64,000 bases of DNA. It comes from Amoebidium appalachense (Eukaryota > Ichthyosporea). Both the position numbers and the translations under genes were made by a program. Below the pieces are notes generated by a model. It had not been told where the DNA came from, searched no databases, and worked only from the letters and a program-made list of their open reading frames with translations. The stretch covers positions 5,332,001 to 5,396,000 of the forward strand of contig CAVNZM010000003.1 in the NCBI GenBank assembly GCA_963693365.1. The letters run 5' to 3'. Of this stretch, positions 47,117 to 64,000 are shown piece by piece (within the stretch, counting starts at the first letter, position 1; every line of letters starts with the position of its first letter).

Positions 47117-47711
47117 TTTCGCTACCTTTCCTCCGACAAGTCTAGGTAAATGCTTTGCTTTCCCCACCCGGCCTCTGGTTTTCCCAAAACGTAACTGCAG
47201 TAATCTACTTTTTGTAACACACTCAAATTTCGGACTAGGGATAGCCTACATTGCGTAACGTCGTGTAACAGTTTTATGAGATTTACAGGTAGCATTGAGT
47301 CGTTGATGACGCCATAAGTGTGGACTAGAGAGGAGGAAGCCTTCACGTTTGCGCAAACGCCTGGATTTGCGGCCCCGGGCCGCCGGCAGCCTGAGACTGA
47401 GACCGTCAAGACTTGTGTTGAACACCCGGCTACAAAAAAATATACTGAGCTAGACTTTGTTCTGCGGGAGGAACAACTCTCTTCCTTTCCAGTTCTAGTA
47501 ACTTTCCTTGCATAGAAGAGGCTTCTTCAAGCACGTTAACTTATACTACCGTTTACATTTATAGGTTCATGTTGTTTCAGTTCGTAGTGCTAAAGGCGAA
47601 AATACAACTACACAAACATAACGCCTTGGTAATCAAAAGACAATTCTTTTTCTGCCTTATCTTCACTATCTCTACACGCTTCATCGCCACAATTTTACGC
47701 AACAGTTAAAC
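47117..47711. promoter_or_regulatory. Head-to-head intergenic region, candidate bidirectional promoter (PRPF6 / cyclin)
   Basis: 595 bases between the two start codons, free of microsatellites, unlike the flanking introns. It includes a GC-rich patch (about 47365-47395, GCGGCCCCGGGCCGCCGGC) and AT-rich segments. No TATA box is obvious at a suitable distance. The bidirectional role is inferred only from geometry. Confidence 0.5.
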
Positions 47712-55656
<7,945 letters not shown>

Positions 55657-56085
55657 GATTTTCAGAAATAGATGACTATTTATGTCCACTACATTTTCTG
55701 GTGCATGACGAAAAGAGGCCGTAGAATTCTGGGCTGGCCTGGGACGTGTACGGGTTGGAATTGTTCTCCTTTTTTGCTACTTCTAATGTCACTCCTTCCA
55801 TATGTATGAAATGTGGGCATATTACAATTTCGCACCTGCTGCAGAAATTTAACTGTTCGTGCCTGGAGATTTCGACCGTGACAATGAAGTGCTCCGCCTG
55901 ATCATGACCATACACAACACAAGTAAGGCAGACGAGTCAGTCAGACCATTCAATCATTCAAGTTTGTGTTACGGTCACTTCCGTCCAATAATAAACGATA
56001 CACTTCAAATATGATATTTCACAATCTGGAACGTACGTAAAAGTATAGATAAAATCCAGGACCGTTTTTTAGCAGCTAAATTTAG
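55657..56085. other. Flank between cyclin and retrotransposon
   Basis: AT-rich unique sequence with no simple repeat and no recognisable coding content. It should include the cyclin 3' UTR if the last exon is right. Confidence 0.5.
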
Positions 56086-56436
56086 GTTTTATTTGTGGAA
56101 TTTATTGACATAAATATTTTTTCTGGGTAAACACGTAGGATGGGTGTTCGGTATCAACATAACCATGTAGGCTTCGTTTCGTGTTTTAGCAGTTCGCGGT
56201 TGGCTGCCCGCACACGGGCACCTATTAGCCAATCAAAACATCAGATTCCACATATCACTAGACCGAGTTTCGATTGGCTCGGATCAGATTTCACATATCA
56301 CTAGATCGATTTTTGATTGGCTCAAATCGGTAGGCTTAGGTATATAAGCACGACAGTTTTTAGCAGATCAGCAAGCTACAAACACATCTTCTGTGTTTAG
56401 CACTCACAGCCTTACAGCTATATATTCCTTTTTTCA
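56086..56436 (+). repeat. Terminal repeat A1 of the YR retrotransposon
   Basis: Begins GTTTTATTTGTGGAATTTAT and ends CTATATATTCCTTTTTTCA. Contains three CCAAT/ATTGG-type boxes (AGCCAATCAAAA, GATTGGCTCGG, GATTGGCTCAA) and a near-duplicated TTCACATATCACTAGA(C/T)CGA motif. Confidence 0.95.
56336..56350 (+). promoter_or_regulatory. Probable core promoter of the retrotransposon (TATA box)
   Basis: TTAGGTATATAAGCAC lies about 120 bases before the Gag ATG and downstream of the CCAAT-like boxes in A1. The same sequence recurs in A2, where it could drive outward transcription towards B2 and the downstream flank. Confidence 0.6.
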
Positions 56437-56466
56437 TTCTCCCTATCTTTCTCTCCGCCGGTCAGC

Positions 56467-57636
56467 ATGCCGCCGAAAAAACGCCAGGCCTCAGCCACCG
56501 CCCCTGCCGCGGCACCTAAGCGCCTAACCCGCAGCGACCTCCGCCACAGGCTGACCAACGCTCCCGCGGGCCCTGACGCGCCTCCGGAGGCCCAATGGCA
56601 TACCACCACGGACCCTCCGGCTACTCTCCCTTCTACTCCTGAAGTCCCTCCTCAGGCCCCGCCGTCCCCGCCGATGACTTCTCAAGACGCTGTCCTTGCC
56701 GCCCTCACCGCCATCAGCACCCAGATGGCTGGCGTCCTGGCCGCTCTCACCAACCGCGACCCTCCCGCGCCCCCTGCCGCACCCCCTGCACCCGGGGAGG
56801 TTTCCCCGGGACTGCATCTCGGCCCTGACCTGGACCTACCTGCCCTGCCCGCGCCCGCCATTACAGGTGAGAACACTGGCGACATTCAGCCGGGCACACT
56901 GCCGCTTCCCCCCGCGGATGTGCTGGCAGATTTGCGCGCCAATCGTTTTGTCGACCTGTATAAGTTCACCCCCGCAGCCCTCCTGGCCCCATCCAAGAAA
57001 GGTCAACAGCTGCGCATGGCCGACGACGGCAGCATCGAGGCTTTTCGCAATGACAAACCCGTTCCCCTGCGTTCACTCGTCATTTGGATCCAAGCTTGGG
57101 CCCATTACATGGCCGCCAAGCACCACCTCGACCTCCCCACGGACAAGGACGTACTTTGGACTCAGCACATCACTCGCCTCAGCAACCGATACCCGTGGGC
57201 CCAGATCCACAACTATGACGTGTACGCCCGTACCGTTGCCCACCAGCAGGGTCGGGCTCCGATCGAGTGTCCCAACCTGCTCGCCCAACTCCACCAGGAT
57301 CTCCTCCTGCCACCCACTCTGCTCATCCCGGACGCATGTCAGCGCTGTGGCTTCCCCGACCACCCCAGCGCGGCCTGCCCCATGTACCCCAAGCCCGGCT
57401 TTGGTCTTGACGGCTTCAAGCCGCCCCACAAGCCCGGCGGGGGCCAAAACCCCAACCGCCCTGGCCCGCAACCCGGCCCGGCAAAACCGGCCCGACCCGT
57501 GGATCTACCCGCGACGCACTGCAGGAATTTCCACATTAACGGTCGGTCCTGCGCTAAGCAGCCCTGCCCCTTCTCCCACGTGTGCCCGCTCTGCTCTGGC
57601 ACACACCCCCGCAAAGACTGCAAGCACAATGCCTAG
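56467..57636 (+). CDS. Gag-like protein of the YR retrotransposon
   Basis: 389 aa, intact, starting 31 bases after A1. The N-terminal third is Ala/Pro-rich and basic at its start (MPPKKRQAS). The middle region (about 150-285) is globular with no family I can name. The C-terminal part is a nucleic-acid-binding zone: a CX2CX4HX4C knuckle near residue 290 (CQRCGFPDHPSAAC), a Gly/Pro-rich linker, a Cys/His cluster (about 355-372) and a CX2CX3HX4C motif at the end (CPLCSGTHPRKDC). Such Gag proteins package the RNA. High GC and Pro/Ala use set it apart from host exons. Confidence 0.85.
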   Translation: MPPKKRQASATAPAAAPKRLTRSDLRHRLTNAPAGPDAPPEAQWHTTTDPPATLPSTPEVPPQAPPSPPMTSQDAVLAALTAISTQMAGVLAALTNRDPPAPPAAPPAPGEVSPGLHLGPDLDLPALPAPAITGENTGDIQPGTLPLPPADVLADLRANRFVDLYKFTPAALLAPSKKGQQLRMADDGSIEAFRNDKPVPLRSLVIWIQAWAHYMAAKHHLDLPTDKDVLWTQHITRLSNRYPWAQIHNYDVYARTVAHQQGRAPIECPNLLAQLHQDLLLPPTLLIPDACQRCGFPDHPSAACPMYPKPGFGLDGFKPPHKPGGGQNPNRPGPQPGPAKPARPVDLPATHCRNFHINGRSCAKQPCPFSHVCPLCSGTHPRKDCKHNA

Positions 57637-58072
57637 TCTACGCGCACACACACAGATAGAACATAGGGGCTCGGAGCTAGGACACACGGGTACAAGGAAA
57701 CGGAGCTCGGGAAAACGGGCCAATAGGGCTGAGTACAAATTTTCGCAGGCCAACTACGGCGCCCGCGCGCGCCAAGAATAAATGTCCCTACACAAAGACG
57801 TTATTCTGGCCACTGCACATAATTTTACTCCCCCCCCCCCATCCCACGAGCCTCCCCTCCCCTGGCACTCACCTAGCACTCCCTCCCCCCCCCTTCTTCT
57901 ACCTCTGTGTCCGCCCACACCCGCGCGTGCTCGGGCTTCCCCTGCACAGGGCCCCGCTGCCCTCCCTGCAAACCCTCCCTCGGGCCCAGCTGCCCTACTC
58001 TAACCCCCCCGGGGCCCTGCTGCCCCCCTCCCCCTCCCCCCCCCCCCCCCCCCGCTGCCGGGACCTCCCTGA

Positions 58073-59740
58073 GGGTGCCCCACCCTTGCTAACCACACCT
58101 TCCCCCGAGGCTCAGACCCGGAGGCCCGCCCGCTGCCCCAGCACCACATTGACACCTCCCGCCTCCGGGAGCTGCTGGCATCCTACCCAGACCAATCATT
58201 CGCCGCACAGCTCCTCCACGATGTCGAATTTGGTGTCGACATCGGCTACCGCGGCCCCTCCACCTCTCGGGTGGGCCCCAACCTACCCACCACCCCGGCT
58301 GCTGCTGCCGCTATCACGGCGGATATTGCCAACGAAGTCGCCCTCGGCCACCTGCGCGGCCCCCTCTCCCCGGACCAATTCTTCGCCGAATTTCCGGTCC
58401 ACCGTTCCTCCCCCATCGGCGCCGTTACTAAAAAAGGGAACCCCCCCAAGTACCGTCGAATTCACCACCTCTCATGGCCCCGGGGCAGCAGCGTCAATGA
58501 CAGCGTCACCTACCCCGACGAACTTCAGTACATTCGAGCACGGGACGTCACCCAGCTCATTCTCGACGCAGGCCCCGGCTGCTACATGGCCGTGGCAGAC
58601 GTGCAGGCTGCCTTCCGGCACATGCCCATCCGACCAGAAGACCATCACTTAATGGCATTCAGATGGCAGGGGCATTTTTACGTTGACACCCGACTGCCCT
58701 TCGGCCTGAAATCTAGCCCAGCCATCTGGGAACGGATCGCGGCCACCCTCCAGTGGCTGGCACACCAGCACGGTGTTACCCTCATCCGCCACTACGTAGA
58801 CGACTGGATTATAGTCGCCCCCACCCAAGAGCAGTGCCAACGTCACCTATCCACCTTCCTGCAACTCTGCCGAGAGCTGCACATTGCCATCTCCGAAGAC
58901 AAGATGCAGGGCCCGGCTACCCGTATTGTCTTCATCGGTATCGAATTCGACTCCGTCACCATGGAGGCACGGATCCCTGCTTCCAAACTCTCGGACCTAC
59001 TCGACCTCACTTCCCACCCAACACCCACCATCACCATTCGGGACCTGCAATCCCTCCTCGGAAAACTCACCTGGTGTGCCCAGCTGGTCCCCCCCGGGCG
59101 GGCCTTCTCCCAGCGCCTATGGGCCCTTCTCCGAAAACACCCACACCTTGCCGGGCACCACCACATACGGCTGTCTGCTGCCGCCCGGGCAGACATAACC
59201 GAATGGCACCAGTTCCTCACATCATGGAATGGGGTGCACCTTATCACCCCCCCCACATACACCACCCTGGCCACCGATGCTGCCGGTGTAATCCGTGGGT
59301 CTAGGGGGCCACTGGCTCGACCAATGGTTTTTCATGCCCTGGTCTCCCCCGACCCAAGCCCTCTATACTCATGAGGGTAAACTCGGTTCCTCCGTCATCG
59401 AACTCTTGGCCATCGCAGCCGCCGTGGCCCTCTGGGCCCCCTCCTGGTCCACCCACCATGTCCGTATTTTATGCGACAACACGGGTGCTGTGTCTGACCG
59501 CACTCCCGGTCTTCCCCCCACCCCGTGATGGCCAAACTTATTCGGTTCATCACCCGCATGGAAATGCAATACCAATTTACGTTACAGGCCTCCTACCTAC
59601 CGGGACCCCTCAACCATCTAGCCGATGCCATTTCTCGTAACCAACTTCCCCGAGCCCGACGACTCCGACCTTCCCTGCAACCGGAGCCCTGCCCCTTCCC
59701 CTCCTGGGTCCACGAGTTCCTATCCTATCCCCTGGGCTAA
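58073..59740 (+). CDS. Reverse transcriptase - RNase H polyprotein of the YR retrotransposon (two compensating frameshifts)
   Basis: Open in one frame from 58073 to about 59290. RT motifs: AVADVQAAFRHMPI, LPFGLKSSPAIWERI, the catalytic YVDD (about 58793-58804), and a thumb region with LQSLLGKLTWCAQ. This RT type is found in DIRS/PAT/Ngaro elements. RNase H follows (LATDAAG, ELLAIAAAVALW, ILCDNTGAVS, LNHLADAISR), but its middle part (about 59295-59515) lies in the +1 frame, while the segments before and after share the RT frame. That implies two opposite indels. No ATG opens the frame: an ATG ORF at 57782 in the same frame stops at 58003, and a long C run lies at 58024-58053, so the start may depend on a homopolymer error or on frameshifting. 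Either the copy is slightly damaged or the homopolymers are misread. Confidence 0.85.
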
Positions 59741-59766
59741 CCCCCCCCCCCCCCCCCCCCCCCCCA

Positions 59767-60828
59767 GATCTCCCCTTCCGGAGCAACGCCGGCAGATTGG
59801 CCCCCCACTTTGCTCCGGCCGAGCTGCTTCGAGCCACCACTACCCTGCAGGAATGCCAGGCCCTGAGTCTCAACCTCGACTCTCGGGCCTTTTACTCCCG
59901 GGTGCAAAAAGTGTTCATCGATTTTTGTGTGGCATCTCGGCTGCAGTCCTCCTCCGGGTCCTACCTCCCGGCCTCCCCACACACCGTGCAGCTCTTTCTC
60001 GCCTGGTGTGCCCAACGAGGGGTACAGGCCTCTTCCTTGGCCGGCTACAATTCGGCCATCACCAGACTCCACCTCGACATGGGCCTCCCTGCTCCCTACC
60101 CCCACGACAAGTCTCTGGCCTGGTTCCTACGAGGGGTGGGCAGATGGCAGCTTTCTCACAACATCCGGCCCCGATCATCTACCAGGGAGCCCCTCCTGCC
60201 CTCCCACCTCAGCCTACTCCATGGCCAGTGCCCCACCAAGGCCTCCTCGGCCAATCTCCGGCTATGGACGGTCCTCATCGTCGGTTTTTGTGGTCTCCTC
60301 CGTTCGGGGGAATTTACCTCCAAGACCCTGACTTCCTTCGACCCGTCCCGTCACGTTAAAAGGAAGGACGTGACCTTCAGCTACACCCCCTCCGGTACTT
60401 TGTCCCATGCCACCCTCCACCTGCCAACCTCCAAGACGGATGTACAGGCCCAAGGTGTCAACGTCACTCTCGCTGCCCTGCCCCTCACCCACTTCTCCCC
60501 AGCCCATCTCCTCCGGCAGTTCCTGGATACAACGTCCGGTCAACCCGACGACCCCCTGTTCAGTCTCGGTGGCATTCCCTACACCAAGGGTGCTTTCTCT
60601 GCCGACTTCCGTGCTCTCCTCTCCCGGGCAGGCCTCTCACCCTCCCGGTTTGCCGGCCACAGCCTCCGAATCGGGGGGGCCACAGCCCTGGCTGAGGCCG
60701 GGGTCGACAACTCCCGGATCAAACAACTCGGCAGATGGTCCTCCGACTGTTTCCTGATCTATACTCGACTTCGCCCGGCCTCCATTACTGCCACTACCAC
60801 ACGTGTATTCGCCTCTATTCTTAAGTGA
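59767..60828 (+). CDS. Tyrosine recombinase of the YR retrotransposon
   Basis: About 345-350 aa in the frame after a C run (59741-59765); no ATG precedes the conserved part, so translation may continue from the RT frame by frameshift. An N-terminal SAM-like DNA-binding region (about residues 20-110) is followed by the catalytic domain: first Arg in GLLRSGEF (about residue 168), the HxxR motif in GHSLRIGG (about 288), and the nucleophile Tyr in FLIYTRL (about 321). All are present, so the enzyme may be active. In PAT/Ngaro/DIRS elements this protein integrates the circular cDNA. Confidence 0.88.
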   Translation, partial: DLPFRSNAGRLAPHFAPAELLRATTTLQECQALSLNLDSRAFYSRVQKVFIDFCVASRLQSSSGSYLPASPHTVQLFLAWCAQRGVQASSLAGYNSAITRLHLDMGLPAPYPHDKSLAWFLRGVGRWQLSHNIRPRSSTREPLLPSHLSLLHGQCPTKASSANLRLWTVLIVGFCGLLRSGEFTSKTLTSFDPSRHVKRKDVTFSYTPSGTLSHATLHLPTSKTDVQAQGVNVTLAALPLTHFSPAHLLRQFLDTTSGQPDDPLFSLGGIPYTKGAFSADFRALLSRAGLSPSRFAGHSLRIGGATALAEAGVDNSRIKQLGRWSSDCFLIYTRLRPASITATTTRVFASILK

Positions 60829-60856
60829 AACCTTTGGAGCAAGCATACTGCTCTCG

Positions 60857-60945
60857 TGCCGTGGTTTACAACCATTGCAGGTTCACTTTCGTCCAAGGGG
60901 ATGTCCCCCTAGAGGCAACACACGTCCCGGAGTAGTTTTCATAGA
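60857..60945 (+). repeat. Internal repeat B1 of the YR retrotransposon
   Basis: TGCCGTGGTTTACAACCATT through GTAGTTTTCATAGA, 89 bases, identical to B2. Contains the palindrome AAGGGGATGTCCCCCT. Confidence 0.93.
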
Positions 60946-60946
60946 A

Positions 60947-61297
60947 GTTTTATTTGTGGAATTTATTGACATAAATATTTTTTCTGGGTAAACACGTAGG
61001 ATGGGTGTTCGGTATCAACATAACCATGTAGGCTTCGTTTCGTGTTTTAGCAGTTCGCGGTTGGCTGCCCGCACACGGGCACCTATTAGCCAATCAAAAC
61101 ATCAGATTCCACATATCACTAGACCGAGTTTCGATTGGCTCGGATCAGATTTCACATATCACTAGATCGATTTTTGATTGGCTCAAATCGGTAGGCTTAG
61201 GTATATAAGCACGACAGTTTTTAGCAGATCAGCAAGCTACAAACACATCTTCTGTGTTTAGCACTCACAGCCTTACAGCTATATATTCCTTTTTTCA
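60947..61297 (+). repeat. Internal repeat A2 of the YR retrotransposon
   Basis: 351-base copy of A1, separated from B1 by a single base. The B1-A2 junction is what a B-A head-to-tail circle intermediate would template. Confidence 0.95.
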
Positions 61298-61427
61298 CCC
61301 ACCCACCTACACCCACACTCAACCCCCATTGATCCACACATACGTGCTGTTTTTTCACGGGGCGAAGACTTCCCCCGTTTTTTGGGCACAAGGACCTCAC
61401 GGATCAATAAATTGATGACTGGGGGCT

Positions 61428-61516
61428 TGCCGTGGTTTACAACCATTGCAGGTTCACTTTCGTCCAAGGGGATGTCCCCCTAGAGGCAACACACGTCCCG
61501 GAGTAGTTTTCATAGA
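61428..61516 (+). repeat. Terminal repeat B2 of the YR retrotransposon
   Basis: 89-base copy of B1 that ends the element. The next bases (TAAAAAATTG) differ from those after B1. Confidence 0.93.
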
Positions 61517-61946
61517 TAAAAAATTGTTATGAAAGCCATGAGTGAGTAAGCCTTGCATATGAACCAAAAACAAAAGACGAACTTTGAAAGCCGACTCGGA
61601 CAGAGTCGCTTTGGGGCGTGTACAAGACGCTACATTTCTAGTTTTTTTTTTCTTCGGGTTTATCTTGATCTGCATAACGTTAATGTGAAGCATACCTGAA
61701 ACGGAGCAGCAGCGGTGTGGGACAAAAAAAAAAAAAAAAAAAAAAAAAAAGATTTCTTGCTGTGCAAAAACAGGATTACAAATGATATTCAACATATATG
61801 CAAAACTCCGGCACATGCATGCACACAGGTACCATGAGAATGTGCGAACACCTCTATGTACAGTGCTAGTCTAGAGTGCATGCTACATCATACAGATCGG
61901 CCCATTTTGATGGGTGGACGTCCCCTTTTTAAAGGCACGTCAAGTC
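61517..61946. other. Flank between retrotransposon and AP2-like gene
   Basis: Unique sequence with a 29-base A run (about 61723-61750). It should hold the 3' UTR of the AP2-like gene. The ORF here is open only by chance. Confidence 0.5.
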
Positions 61947-62834
61947 TTAGACCCGACTCAATTCAATTGGTTTCACCCTTGATGCTGCTATTGGTGGATC
62001 TATCAGACTGTACCCGTACCTCGTGGGGCTAAAGTTGGTTGGGGGCAGAGGGCCCCTAGGCTCTTGTGACTTTACCCACTGGCCCAAAACATAAACATCG
62101 TATGCCTGTGCTGCTTCGATGGCGGTCGAAAAAGACCCGACATAAACCTGTTTTAACGATATCTCATGGACCGACATCTTCTCCCTCAGCAGTTTCATGT
62201 CCCGGAGAGCTCTATTGGGGCTTATTTTGACAAGATATGGTCGTGTCGTACGCTTAGTCCTTTGCACGCCGATATTTTCTCCGCCTTTTACCTCCTCCTC
62301 TGTCAGGTAGTCTGTTTCTCTGTAGAAGTTGATGCGCCATAGGCATTCAGTCTTGGACATTTCCACCGAACGAACTGCCGCATCCACCGCCACCGCAGCC
62401 TCGCTGTCTGTCGCAAAAAGTCCTACATGCTTATTGCTCGACCCTGAAAAACATACAGTAGCCTTCCAGGGTTTTCCAGACATAATTTTTGAGTCGATGG
62501 CTACCCCCCGATATGGCGATGTTTTCTGCCACTCCAACATTTCCGTCCACCGGGCCTTTACCTTTTCCAACTCTGCACGAGTTGCTCTAAACGGCTGGAG
62601 GTTTCCCAATGCAACGTTTGTCTTGGCAAGATAGCGGTTGCCAAGTACGCCCTGCCTGACCAAATATTTGACTGCAACGTCATGGTGACGTGCTGCTGCC
62701 ACCTCATCAGTGAAATAGCCAAAGTGGAGAGTGATCACCATTGTTCTCCATTTGGAATGCCTCTTGTTCCATAGGACACCTTTATATGTGGAACTGTGTT
62801 TGTTTGGTGCCGTAGACATATTTCTAACTGCCAT
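61947..62834 (-). CDS. AP2/ERF-like domain protein
   Basis: Open frame from 63056 to 61947 (369 codons). I prefer the ATG at 62834 (MAVRNMST), because residues upstream are low-complexity and translate DNA that looks intronic or 5' flank (a TTGCAG acceptor-like site lies near 62895). Using the longer ORF's numbering, an AP2-like module lies at about 89-141 (YKGVLWNKRHSKWRTMV, then FGYFTDEVAAARHHDVAV) and a second at about 180-245 (YRGVAIDSK, KPWKATVCF, VGLFATDSEAAVAVDAAV). A third, partial one lies at about 290-330 (YVGSFSTAIEAAQAYDVYVL). AP2 modules are three-stranded-sheet DNA-binding domains of plant, algal and some protist transcription factors; a related fold occurs in homing endonucleases, but no HNH motif is seen. 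Likely a nuclear DNA-binding protein. Confidence 0.7.
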   Translation of the reverse strand: MAVRNMSTAPNKHSSTYKGVLWNKRHSKWRTMVITLHFGYFTDEVAAARHHDVAVKYLVRQGVLGNRYLAKTNVALGNLQPFRATRAELEKVKARWTEMLEWQKTSPYRGVAIDSKIMSGKPWKATVCFSGSSNKHVGLFATDSEAAVAVDAAVRSVEMSKTECLWRINFYRETDYLTEEEVKGGENIGVQRTKRTTRPYLVKISPNRALRDMKLLREKMSVHEISLKQVYVGSFSTAIEAAQAYDVYVLGQWVKSQEPRGPLPPTNFSPTRYGYSLIDPPIAASRVKPIELSRV

Positions 62835-64000
62835 TTGCTGGTGTGGACACAGGCCGGCTGGCGGTGCTGTGTGGGTGGCGGTCCACATCTGCAACCATGC
62901 AGTCAGGGTCAAACATCCCAAGCGTAATCGTGCATGGTATGTGTGCATGTATGTGAGTGTGGAAATGAAAGACAGATGCCTTCGTATACGGTATTTAAAA
63001 AGTGAAAAAAATCCACTGGAAGCTTGTGCTGTTGCTGCTGTGTGTGTATTATGCAAATCCTTTTTTGCATGTGTGTTTGCATCTCGCTTGCATACATGTG
63101 CGTGTACATATTACTATGATATAGCTTAGGAAGAGAGAACAAGGAGGTAAATCGGTTTCTCTTTTGCATATGTGTGCAGGTTTTGTGTGCGCGTGGGGCT
63201 GTGATGCGCCGTGCATGGAAATTAGTGCCTGTGTGCAAATGAAACTTTAACAAACTCGATTTGTGGTTTTATGTGCAGGTACTAGTATCTGTGTGTGAGT
63301 CTGTGTACACATGTGTGCATGAGAACACTTGGGCAGAAGTGTGTGTTTATGGTCGTGAAGGTCTGTGTGTGTGAGGGTGTTCTTTAACAGTACATATGCA
63401 CCTTGGATTGATTGAAAGAGGGCGGATTAGCACATCTAGGTGTTGGGCAACTCCGGCACAAAATGGTGACTCTTCAAAAGCTATGTGACTTGAGGTTATG
63501 ATTTATTGTTCGTTCTCACACAATATATCTGTAACGGCACGTTGATAAATCTGGCTTTAAAAGAAAAAAATTAAGGGGAGAGGGGGGGGGGGGGGGGGGG
63601 GGGGGGAGGGGGGGTTTTCACCAAATTGCTCACCTGCAAAGCCCCCGTCTGTGTTTTTCTGGCCAGTGTGTGGAAGGAAGACGGGGGTGTGGGCTGGGCT
63701 GGGCTGGTGGCCCAGAGTGGCCGGCTGGTCACAAAAACTGTATTGGATGAGAGGTCAGACGGAAATGGGAGCCAAACAGGGGGATGTAGGGGTGTGGAAG
63801 GAGACACGCCAGCAATTATAACTAGAACTTTAAGATGGGATCGGGGAAGATTCTTTTTTTTTTTTTCAAGGGGGGGGTGGAGAATGGCGATGCGGGAAAA
63901 AAAGTGCCACTAAAATTTACGTAGTATATATTGATACAACGCTAAAAAAACACACCTAAGGAGGATGCCATACATATATAAATTGTAAGTGAGGCCATCC
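62835..64000. other. Upstream region of AP2-like gene
   Basis: GT-rich but not strictly repetitive DNA (62930-63400), a G tract at 63580-63606, and ordinary sequence to the end. A small ORF at 63626-63913 has no recognisable motif. Confidence 0.5.

Larger units (their letters stand above)
56086..61516 (+). mobile_element. Tyrosine-recombinase retrotransposon (PAT/Ngaro-like, split direct repeats)
   Basis: A 5.4-kb element with termini A1 (56086-56436) ... ORFs ... B1 (60857-60945), A2 (60947-61297), B2 (61428-61516). A1/A2 (351 bases) and B1/B2 (89 bases) are identical as far as I can read. The A1-internal-B1-A2-B2 order is the split-direct-repeat design of PAT and Ngaro elements, unlike inverted-repeat DIRS or LTR elements. 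It encodes Gag, RT plus RNase H, and a tyrosine recombinase in place of a DDE integrase. No methyltransferase ORF is visible. No target-site duplication is apparent, as expected for recombinase integration. About 130 unique bases separate A2 from B2. Identical repeats imply recent insertion. Confidence 0.93.

Noticed and set aside
56467-60828. Endogenous retrovirus or LTR retrotransposon
   Set aside because: There is no DDE integrase, protease or envelope, repeats are split A/B copies rather than two LTRs, and the third ORF is a tyrosine recombinase.
61454-61816. 120-codon ORF overlapping B2 and its flank
   Set aside because: It crosses the element boundary and a homopolymer run and resembles nothing; likely chance.

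Overview
The window is nuclear DNA from a microbial eukaryote. Genes are split by many GT-AG introns, and the introns are saturated with (CA)n/(GT)n, poly-C/poly-G and other simple repeats. Intron-rich genes, a possible AP2-type regulator and a PAT/Ngaro-like retrotransposon would suit an alga or related protist. I cannot name the lineage from sequence alone.

Layout: (1) 1-5998, + strand: a MAP kinase kinase that begins outside the window; nine phase-consistent exons cover most of the kinase domain, and its 3' end is uncertain. (2) 11197-12984, - strand: an intact single-exon type II membrane protein with a MACPF (perforin-like) domain and two EGF-like modules, lying in an island almost free of long homopolymers. 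(3) 15362-20245, + strand: YBEY, the rRNA-processing endoribonuclease, reconstructed as six exons (166 aa). (4) 22348-47116, - strand: PRPF6, the U4/U6.U5 tri-snRNP splicing factor, reconstructed end to end as 28 phase-compatible exons (929 aa); only about 11% of the 24.8 kb gene is coding. (5) 47712-55656, + strand: a cyclin of the K/T (transcriptional) type, head to head with PRPF6 across a 595-bp gap. (6) 56086-61516: a complete-looking tyrosine-recombinase (YR) retrotransposon with Gag, RT/RNase H and recombinase ORFs and split direct repeats (A1 ... B1 A2 ... B2), whose repeat copies are identical by eye. (7) 61947-62834 (open to 63056), - strand: a protein with AP2/ERF-like modules. The rest is intergenic or intronic simple sequence.

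The most unusual features lie in the non-coding DNA. Many splice sites sit directly inside microsatellites: donors run into (GT)n, and acceptors are the last CAG of a (CA)n tract, so the two ends of an intron can be complementary. A dispersed repeat family recurs at least a dozen times in both orientations, ends in a poly-C tract, and carries a stem-loop with a compensatory base change. Many PRPF6 introns hold their own private minisatellite, several built on CC(A/T)6GG (CArG-like) units. PRPF6 exon 4 has downstream partial copies, one of which would splice in frame. The acceptor and start of YBEY exon 2 are tandemly multiplied.

PRPF6 (spliceosome) and the cyclin (RNA polymerase II CDK partner) both act in mRNA production and share a possible bidirectional promoter. 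The other genes show no functional link to each other.
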